A program made the translations under genes and the position numbers. The notes under the pieces were generated by a model. That model did not search any database and was not told where the DNA came from. It saw only the letters and a list, made by a program, of their open reading frames with translations. Positions 1 to 6,852 of a stretch of 6,852 bases of DNA are shown piece by piece. How positions within the stretch are numbered: the stretch's first letter is position 1; the number at the start of each line of letters is the position of its first letter. Source of the DNA: Pseudomonadota bacterium (GTDB lineage: Bacteria; Pseudomonadota; Gammaproteobacteria; Burkholderiales; Burkholderiaceae); the NCBI GenBank assembly GCA_021778935.1, contig JAJYBQ010000136.1, positions 1 through 6,852 on the forward strand, in the 5' to 3' direction.

Positions 1-2409
<2,409 letters not shown>

Positions 2410-2439
2410 CAGGGCGCTGCGGCGATGGGGGTGTACCCC

Positions 2440-2478
2440 CCCTCTCCCGCGTGCGGGAGCAGGCGGGGGGTGAGGGTG
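2440..2478. repeat. Short GC-rich palindromic dispersed repeat, copy 1 (gltB-gltD spacer)
   Basis: This 39-nt element matches the one at 4062-4099 with three substitutions and one extra G. Its core is a hairpin: CTCCCG (2444-2449) pairs with CGGGAG (2454-2459), and CCT (2441-2443) pairs with AGG (2461-2463) if C2460 is bulged. The tail is a GGGGGGTGAGGGTG run. A second small hairpin, GGGGG-TGTA-CCCCC (2427-2440), overlaps its left end and would compete with it. No T-tract follows on either strand, and the element lies between two subunits of one enzyme, so a full terminator is unlikely. Elements with this CCCTCTCCC...GGGAGAGGG core are familiar intergenic repeats in many Gram-negative genomes. 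Effects on mRNA processing or stability are inference. Confidence 0.8.
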
Positions 2479-2485
2479 TCAAATT

Positions 2486-2489
2486 AGGA
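2486..2489 (+). promoter_or_regulatory. Ribosome binding site of gltD
   Basis: AGGA lies 7 nt before the ATG at 2497, in a short AT-rich patch (AAATTAGGAACGAACG) immediately after the palindromic repeat. The spacing is normal and supports the ATG at 2497 as the gltD start. Confidence 0.75.
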
Positions 2490-2496
2490 ACGAACG

Positions 2497-3990
2497 ATGG
2501 GCAAGATCACGGGATTTCTTGAATTCCCCCGGCAGGAAGAAACGGCCGAAGCGGTCGCCGAGCGCAGGAAGTACTGGCACGAATTCGTCGCGCATCTGGA
2601 TCCGGAGCGCGCAGCCGTGCAGGGCGCGCGTTGCATGGATTGCGGGATTCCGTTTTGCACCAACGGCTGCCCGGTCAACAACATCATTCCGGACTTCAAC
2701 GATCTGGTGTACCGGAACCGTTGGCGCGACGCGATGGAGGTTTTGCACTCGACGAACAACTTCCCCGAGTTCACCGGGCGGATCTGTCCTGCGCCCTGCG
2801 AAGCCGCCTGCACGCTCAATATCAACGATGCCGCGGTCGGTATCAAGTCGATCGAACATGCGATCATCGACCGCGCCTGGGACGAGGGTTGGGTGGTGCC
2901 CCAGCCGCCTGCCCGCAAGACCGGCAAGCGGGTGGCGGTCGTCGGCAGCGGCCCTGCAGGCATGGCCTGCGCCCAGCAGCTGGCGCGCGCCGGCCACGAC
3001 GTCACGGTTTTCGAAAAGAACGATCGGATCGGCGGCTTGCTGCGCTACGGCATCCCGGACTTCAAGCTCGAAAAGCGGGTCATCGACCGGCGCGTCGATC
3101 AGATGCAGGCCGAGGGAGTGGTCTTTCGCACGGGCGTGCTGGTCGGCCAGGCCGATCTCGGGCCGGTCCTGCGGACCGGCAACGAGCAGGTCGGGGGGCA
3201 AACCCTGATCGATGAGTTCGATGCCGTGGCACTGACCGGCGGCGCGGAACAGCCGCGAGATCTTCCCGTGCCGGGGCGCGATTTGCGGGGCGTGCATTTC
3301 GCACTGGAGTTCCTGACGGCGCAGAACCGCGTGGTTGCGGGGGAAACCGTGCCGGGACAGATCCTCGCCAAGGGCAAGCACGTCGTCGTGATCGGCGGCG
3401 GCGACACCGGATCGGATTGCGTCGGCACCTCCAACCGGCAAGGGGCGAAGTCGGTGACGCAGATCGAATTGATGCCGCGACCGCCGGAACAGGAAAACAA
3501 GCCGCTCACCTGGCCCTACTGGCCGCTGCGTTTGCGCACCTCCTCCTCCCACGAGGAAGGTTGCGGTCGCGATTGGGCGATCGTCACGAAGTCGTTCCGC
3601 GGCGATGAACAGGGGAGCGTCAACGCGCTGGTCTGCGCGCGTGTCGAATGGCAAAAGGATCCGGTGACCGGCCAGCACAAGATGGTCGAGGTGGCGGGGT
3701 CGGAATTCGAGTTGCGTGCCGACCTCGTGTTCCTGGCCATGGGGTTTGTCGCCCCGGTCGCCTCGCTGCTGGACGCGTTCGGCGTCGACAAGGATGCGCG
3801 CGCCAACGCGCGCGCTACGACCGAAGAGGGCGGCGCGATGCCGCCCTATGCGACCTCGCGCGCGAAGGTCTTTGCCGCCGGAGACGTGCGGCGCGGGCAG
3901 TCGCTGGTGGTTTGGGCGATCCGCGAAGGTCGGCAGTGCGCGCGATCGATCGACGAGTTCCTGATGGGCGCATCAGACTTGCCGCGTTAG
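2497..3990 (+). CDS. gltD: Glutamate synthase (NADPH/GOGAT) small subunit
   Basis: The 497-residue beta subunit oxidises NADPH and passes electrons through FAD and iron-sulfur clusters to the FMN of GltB. The N-terminal region has the cysteine groups expected for the two [4Fe-4S] clusters: Cys46, Cys49, Cys54 and Cys58 ([13 protein letters not shown]), then Cys97, Cys101 and Cys105 (CPAPCEAAC). The FAD-binding Rossmann motif is VVGSGPAG, with glycines 150, 152 and 155. The pyridine-nucleotide fold has GGGDTG at 300-305. The C-terminal [16 protein letters not shown], with Gly462-Asp463, closes the FAD site. The length is normal for the family, nothing is missing, and the ATG has a well-placed AGGA. 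Related folds occur in dihydropyrimidine dehydrogenase and other GltD-like oxidoreductases, but adjacency to gltB settles the role. The stop is TAG at 3988. Confidence 0.97.
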   Translation: MGKITGFLEFPRQEETAEAVAERRKYWHEFVAHLDPERAAVQGARCMDCGIPFCTNGCPVNNIIPDFNDLVYRNRWRDAMEVLHSTNNFPEFTGRICPAPCEAACTLNINDAAVGIKSIEHAIIDRAWDEGWVVPQPPARKTGKRVAVVGSGPAGMACAQQLARAGHDVTVFEKNDRIGGLLRYGIPDFKLEKRVIDRRVDQMQAEGVVFRTGVLVGQADLGPVLRTGNEQVGGQTLIDEFDAVALTGGAEQPRDLPVPGRDLRGVHFALEFLTAQNRVVAGETVPGQILAKGKHVVVIGGGDTGSDCVGTSNRQGAKSVTQIELMPRPPEQENKPLTWPYWPLRLRTSSSHEEGCGRDWAIVTKSFRGDEQGSVNALVCARVEWQKDPVTGQHKMVEVAGSEFELRADLVFLAMGFVAPVASLLDAFGVDKDARANARATTEEGGAMPPYATSRAKVFAAGDVRRGQSLVVWAIREGRQCARSIDEFLMGASDLPR

Positions 3991-4061
3991 CGTTGGCGTC
4001 GGCTCTTGCCAAACGCGCGACAGGCTTGCGGCTGGTTGCGAGCGAAGTGCACCACCATTCC

Positions 4062-4099
4062 CCCTCTCCCGCTTGCGGGAGAGGGCGGGGGTGAGGGTG
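4062..4099. repeat. Short GC-rich palindromic dispersed repeat, copy 2 (gltD-mlaF spacer)
   Basis: This is the better-preserved copy. CCCTCTCCCGC (4062-4072) and GCGGGAGAGGG (4075-4085) are perfectly complementary over 11 bp with TT between them (10 bp if a CTTG tetraloop is allowed). The tail is CGGGGGTGAGGGTG, as in copy 1. No T-tract follows in either direction, so it is not a canonical intrinsic terminator, although it sits at the natural boundary between the glutamate synthase and phospholipid transport genes. Its frame translations (PLPLAGEGGGEG, SPSPACGRGRG) are the nonsense peptides this repeat family typically gives in over-predicted ORFs. The rest of the 110-nt spacer, 3991-4061, shows no convincing promoter to me. 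The element's right edge touches the longest possible mlaF start. Confidence 0.85.
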
Positions 4100-4100
4100 C

Positions 4101-5015
4101 ATGCGATGGAACCAATTCGTTACAGGCACGGAAACCTTCGTGTGCGAGAATCCGCCGGATTCCTCTCGCGAAAGAACCGTGTTGCCGCCGCCTGAATCCG
4201 CCGCCGATCCCCGCGCGACGCAGCTCTTGGTCCGCATTGAAGAAGTGACCTTCGGCTATGACGCACGGGTCATCCTTTCCGGCGTTTCGCTCGATTTCCC
4301 GCGCGGGCAGGTCGTCGCCATCATGGGGAGTTCCGGTTGCGGCAAGACCACCTTGCTGCGCTTGATCGGCGGCGTGCTCACGCCGCGCCGCGGACACGTC
4401 TGGTTCGATGGTGCATTGGTGGATCCGACGGACCGCATCGCGCTGTACGCGATGCGCCGCCGCATGGGCATGCTGTTCCAGTTCGGCGCGCTGTTCACCG
4501 ACCTGACCGTATTCGACAACGTCGCGTTTCCGCTGCGCGAAAATACCGACCTGCCCGAATCGATGATCCGCGACATCGTGCTGATGAAACTCAACGCGGT
4601 CGGGCTTCGGGGTACGGCCCCCTTGCGGATCGCCGAGGTATCCGGCGGCATGGCACGGCGCATCGCGCTGGCGCGCGCAATCGCGCTCGACCCGGAAATC
4701 CTGCTATACGACGAGCCGTTCACCGGGCTCGATCCAATCTCGGTAGGGGTGACCGCCAACCTGATCCGGCAGTTGAACGACGCGACCGGTGCGACGTCTC
4801 TCATCGTCTCGCACGACGTCGAGGAGTGCTTCCAGATCTGCGACACCGCCTATGTGCTGTCGGGCGGCCGGGTGATCGGGCACGGCACGCCGGCCGAGTT
4901 GCTGGCGAGCGATGACCCGGAACTGCGGCAGTTCATTCGCGGCGAACCCGATGGCCCGGTGCGCTTTCACTACCCGGCGCCGCCGATCGACCAGGACTTC
5001 GGGGTGGTTCGATGA
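4101..5015 (+). CDS. mlaF: Phospholipid transport ABC ATPase MlaF
   Basis: This is the cytoplasmic ATPase of the inner-membrane MlaFEDB complex, which powers phospholipid movement between the membranes. It has Walker A GSSGCGKTT (76-84), Q-loop Gln127, the signature SGGMARR (181-187, the MlaF-type wording rather than SGGQ), Walker B LLYDE with Asp204-Glu205, a GLDP D-loop and H-loop His238. The C-terminal tail DGPVRFHYP (FHYP at 289-292) resembles the MlaF extension that contacts the partner subunit. The open frame from the ATG at 4101 gives 304 residues, but recognisable homology starts only near residue 42. The first codons have unusually mixed third positions. GTG at 4140 (GGA 7 nt upstream) or GTG/TTG at 4179/4182 could be the true start, giving about 277-291 residues. 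Its TGA overlaps the mlaE ATG (ATGA, 5012-5015), which suggests translational coupling. Confidence 0.95.
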   Translation: MRWNQFVTGTETFVCENPPDSSRERTVLPPPESAADPRATQLLVRIEEVTFGYDARVILSGVSLDFPRGQVVAIMGSSGCGKTTLLRLIGGVLTPRRGHVWFDGALVDPTDRIALYAMRRRMGMLFQFGALFTDLTVFDNVAFPLRENTDLPESMIRDIVLMKLNAVGLRGTAPLRIAEVSGGMARRIALARAIALDPEILLYDEPFTGLDPISVGVTANLIRQLNDATGATSLIVSHDVEECFQICDTAYVLSGGRVIGHGTPAELLASDDPELRQFIRGEPDGPVRFHYPAPPIDQDFGVVR

Positions 5016-5800
5016 GCGGGGTCGATGTGCTGGCAAGGCTCGGTGCGCGCGCGCTCGCGGTGCTCGTCGGCCTGGGCCGCGGCGCGGCGTTCTTCGTCGA
5101 GTTGCTGCGCCACCTGCCGGCCGCATTCCGCCGATTCACGCTGACGGTGACACAGGTGTACATGGTCGGCAACCACTCGCTGTCGATCATCGCCGCATCG
5201 GGTGCGACGGTGGGACTGGTTCTCGCGTTGCAGGGGTACATCACCCTCAGCCGGTTCGGCGCGTCGTCGTCGCTCGGCCTGCTGGTTGCGCTGTCCCTGT
5301 TGCGCGAACTGGGGCCGGTCCTGACCGCCCTGCTCTTTGCCGGCCGGGCCGGCACCTCCCTTACGGCGGAGATCGGCCTCATGAAGGCGGGCGAGCAGCT
5401 CGCCGCGATGGAGATGATGGCCGTCGATCCGCGGGATCGGATCCTCGCGCCGCGGTTTGTCGCCGGTGTCATCGCTGTGCCCCTGCTCGCGGCGGTGTTC
5501 TCGGCTGTCGGGATCCTCGCGGCCTATGGCGTCGGCGTGATGATGATCGGCATTGATTCCGGCGCGTTCTGGTCGCAGATGCAAAGCGGCGTCGACTGGA
5601 TTCAGGATCTCGGCAACGGCATCGTCAAGAGCTGCGTGTTCGGCGTCGCGACCACGTTCATCGCGCTCCATACCGGCTATGAATGCGAGGCGACGCCGGA
5701 AGGCGTGGCACGCGCGACGACCCGGACCGTCGTCGTGTCGTCGCTCTCCGTGCTGGCCCTGGACTTCGTGCTCACGGCGCTGATGTTCACGGGAGATTAA
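5012..5800 (+). CDS. mlaE: Phospholipid transport ABC permease MlaE
   Basis: This 262-residue integral membrane permease of the MlaE/YrbE family forms a homodimer under the MlaD ring and above MlaF. The core family signature runs from ELGPVL (99-104) through AGRAGTSLTAEIG (110-122) to the segment ending AVDP at 140. Hydrophobic stretches lie near residues 10-31 (probably the N-terminal interfacial helix), 57-80, 86-110, 144-180, 198-221 and 238-260. The last ends in the conserved LALDFVLTALMF. The ATG at 5012 overlaps the mlaF stop. Only a weak purine-rich stretch (GGGGTGG, 5001-5007) precedes it, so coupling to mlaF translation probably matters. Length and ends are normal. The stop is TAA at 5798. 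The same fold in Actinobacteria (YrbE with Mce) and in plants (TGD1) is the nearest alternative, but the neighbours fix the identity as MlaE. Confidence 0.96.
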   Translation: MSGVDVLARLGARALAVLVGLGRGAAFFVELLRHLPAAFRRFTLTVTQVYMVGNHSLSIIAASGATVGLVLALQGYITLSRFGASSSLGLLVALSLLRELGPVLTALLFAGRAGTSLTAEIGLMKAGEQLAAMEMMAVDPRDRILAPRFVAGVIAVPLLAAVFSAVGILAAYGVGVMMIGIDSGAFWSQMQSGVDWIQDLGNGIVKSCVFGVATTFIALHTGYECEATPEGVARATTRTVVVSSLSVLALDFVLTALMFTGD

Positions 5801-5809
5801 TGGAATGCA

Positions 5810-5837
5810 GGGAAGCTGCGGCTCGGCCGCGCTTCCC
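5810..5837 (+). other. Strong hairpin in the mlaE-mlaD spacer
   Basis: GGGAAGC (5810-5816) pairs with GCTTCCC (5831-5837). Inside this, GCGGC (5818-5822) pairs with GCCGC (5826-5830), leaving one bulged T (5817) and a TCG loop. This makes 12 base pairs, mostly G-C. It begins 10 nt after the mlaE stop and ends 11 nt before the mlaD Shine-Dalgarno. No T-tract follows, so a rho-independent terminator is unlikely. An mRNA stability or processing element is the likeliest reading, by inference. It is unrelated in sequence to the repeats at 2440 and 4062. Confidence 0.65.
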
Positions 5838-5848
5838 GCGCAAGAACC

Positions 5849-5854
5849 AGGGGA
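5849..5854 (+). promoter_or_regulatory. Ribosome binding site of mlaD
   Basis: AGGGGA with 6 nt to the ATG at 5861 is the clearest Shine-Dalgarno in the mla cluster. Unlike mlaE and mlaA, mlaD does not overlap the gene before it, so this site gives it independent initiation. Confidence 0.75.
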
Positions 5855-5860
5855 AGTTCT

Positions 5861-6334
5861 ATGGAAAAAAAACAGACGGAAGCGCTCGTGGGCCTGTTCG
5901 TGCTGCTGGGCATGTTGGCGGTGGTGTTCCTCGCGCTCAAGGCGGCGAATCTCACGAGTTTTTCGTTCGACGAGACGTATCCGGTCTATGCGCGATTCGA
6001 CAATATCGGAGGACTCAAGGTCCGCGCTCCGGTGAAGAGTTCGGGCGTCACGGTCGGGCGCGTTGCGGCGATCACCTTTGACGACAAGGGGTTTCAGGCC
6101 GTGGTGCAGATGGATCTCGACCGGCAGTACCGGTTTCCCGACGACACCTCCGCGAAGATTCTCACCTCGGGGCTGCTGGGCGACCAGTACATCGGCCTGG
6201 ATGCCGGCGGTGACGACAAGAATCTCAAACCCGGCGACACCATCAAGATGGCGCAGTCGGCAATCGTGCTGGAAAACCTGATTGGCCAGTTTCTCTACAA
6301 CAAGGCGGCGGAAGGAGCGCAGAAGAGCAAATGA
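5861..6334 (+). CDS. mlaD: Phospholipid transport MCE-domain protein MlaD
   Basis: This 157-residue protein is anchored in the inner membrane by one N-terminal helix, and its periplasmic MCE domain forms the hexameric ring through which lipid passes between MlaE and MlaC. A charged start (MEKKQTEA) is followed by the hydrophobic segment at about 9-29. The MCE domain covers about 38-115, with the hallmark FDNIGGLKVRAPVKSSGVTVG (46-66) and SGLLGDQYIGL (103-113). The C-terminal LENLIGQFLYNK (137-148) is the helix that lines the central channel in the family. It is shorter than the E. coli protein (183 residues) but includes every expected part. It has a strong AGGGGA ribosome site. Its TGA overlaps the mlaA ATG. 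Confidence 0.96.
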   Translation: MEKKQTEALVGLFVLLGMLAVVFLALKAANLTSFSFDETYPVYARFDNIGGLKVRAPVKSSGVTVGRVAAITFDDKGFQAVVQMDLDRQYRFPDDTSAKILTSGLLGDQYIGLDAGGDDKNLKPGDTIKMAQSAIVLENLIGQFLYNKAAEGAQKSK

Positions 6335-6852
6335 AGCGACGTCTCCTGTCTCGAAGCGCGCGGCGCGCGGCGATCGCCACGGCCTCACTGGGCGCCATGC
6401 TGGCGGCGGCGGGGTGTGCCACCGTGCCGCCGGGCGCCGGGAAGAATCCCGCCGACCCGTATGAACGGTTCAACCGCCAGATGTATGCGTTCAACGATTT
6501 CTTCGATCGCCGCGTCGGCAAACCGGTTGCCGAGGGATATATCGACGCGATTCCAAAGCCGGTGCGGACCTGCGTCGGCAACGTCTTTTCCAACCTTGGC
6601 GAGATCGCCACCTTCGTCGACACCTCGCTCGAAGGCCGCCCGCACGACGCCGCCGTCTCGTTCGGCCGCCTGGTTCTGAACACGACCTTCGGACTGGGCG
6701 GCTGTCTCGATCTGGGACCGCGGTTCGGTCTGTATCGCAACAAGCAGGATTTCGGCCTGGCGATGGGCAACTGGGGCGTTCCGTCCGGTCCGTACATCGT
6801 GCTGCCGTTCCTGGGGCCGTCGACGGTGCGCGATACCGTCGGCATGGTGCCG
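6331..6852 (+). CDS. mlaA: Outer-membrane phospholipid-removal lipoprotein MlaA (VacJ), 3'-truncated by the window edge
   Basis: The visible 174 residues run open to the right edge. MlaA sits in the outer membrane, usually with a porin, and removes phospholipid from the outer leaflet for delivery to MlaC. The N-terminus is a lipoprotein signal peptide: basic MKRRLLSRSARR, a hydrophobic stretch, then the lipobox AAGC with Cys29 as the lipidated residue. Ala30 at +2 fits outer-membrane sorting. The -3 residue is Ala rather than the more common Leu. The family signature DPYERFNRQMYAFND covers 42-56. KPVRT...NLGE and WGVPSGPYIVLPFLGPSTVRD are also present. Two further cysteines, Cys81 and Cys125, fall where relatives I recall have other residues. 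The ATG overlaps the mlaD stop (ATGA, 6331-6334). AAGGAG at 6312-6317 is too far (13 nt) to be ideal, so coupling is likely. The family's usual length of about 230-270 residues implies that roughly a third is missing. Confidence 0.95.
   Translation, partial: MKRRLLSRSARRAAIATASLGAMLAAAGCATVPPGAGKNPADPYERFNRQMYAFNDFFDRRVGKPVAEGYIDAIPKPVRTCVGNVFSNLGEIATFVDTSLEGRPHDAAVSFGRLVLNTTFGLGGCLDLGPRFGLYRNKQDFGLAMGNWGVPSGPYIVLPFLGPSTVRDTVGMVP

Noticed and set aside
2479..3678. 399-codon open frame on the minus strand, opposite gltD
   Set aside because: It has no domain, it mirrors conserved gltD codons, and no plausible ribosome site or promoter was seen for it.
3796..3813. Perfect GCGCGCG-CCAA-CGCGCGC hairpin inside gltD
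   Set aside because: It comes from alternating Ala/Arg codons (DARANARAT) in a high-GC gene, and it is not at a gene boundary.
3991..4061. Promoter for mlaF in the gltD-mlaF spacer (TTGCCA at 4006, TTGCGA at 4036 as -35 candidates)
   Set aside because: No acceptable -10 sequence lies 16-18 nt downstream of either candidate.
4062..4099. Rho-independent terminator for gltBD
   Set aside because: The stem is strong, but there is no T-tract after it on either strand, and a near-identical element sits between gltB and gltD, where termination would be harmful.
4006..4248. Small plus-strand frame between gltD and mlaF (80 codons)
   Set aside because: Its translation is mostly the repeat peptide PLPLAGEGGGEG and it runs into mlaF in another frame. 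It is a typical false ORF produced by this repeat.
4970..6388. 472-codon open frame on the minus strand, opposite mlaE, mlaD and the start of mlaA
   Set aside because: It spans three well-supported genes and both their junctions, and its translation is low-complexity Arg/His/Glu/Gln-rich. It is a shadow of the third-position GC bias.

Overview
The window is a high-GC stretch of an ordinary proteobacterial chromosome in which every gene reads left to right. Protein sequence and gene order (gltB-gltD followed by mlaF-mlaE-mlaD-mlaA) fit a betaproteobacterium. I base this on the GltB wording and on recalled gene order in Burkholderiales/Rhodocyclales-type genomes, not on a database search, and I cannot name the genus.

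Layout. Positions 1-2409 hold the C-terminal half of the large subunit of NADPH glutamate synthase (gltB, 5' end outside the window). An 87-nt spacer carrying a short palindromic repeat leads to the complete small subunit gene gltD (2497-3990). A 110-nt spacer ends in a second, more perfect copy of the same repeat (4062-4099). It is followed directly by a retrograde/anterograde phospholipid transport cluster: mlaF (ATPase, 4101-5015), mlaE (permease, 5012-5800), mlaD (MCE protein, 5861-6334) and mlaA/vacJ (outer-membrane lipoprotein, 6331 to beyond the right edge). There is no gene-free stretch longer than about 110 nt.

Function. GltB and GltD together make two glutamates from glutamine and 2-oxoglutarate with NADPH, the assimilation half of the GS/GOGAT cycle. 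MlaF, MlaE and MlaD form the inner-membrane ABC complex that exchanges phospholipid with the periplasmic carrier MlaC (expected just beyond the right edge, with MlaB). MlaA is the outer-membrane partner that removes mislocalised phospholipid from the outer leaflet. mlaF-mlaE and mlaD-mlaA are joined by ATGA stop/start overlaps. mlaE-mlaD is instead separated by 60 nt holding a strong hairpin.

I found no new system here. The points worth a second look are the paired palindromic repeats, the uncertain mlaF start beside one of them, the mlaE-mlaD hairpin, and an unusual pair of cysteines in MlaA. The large antisense open frames are shadows of high-GC coding sequence.
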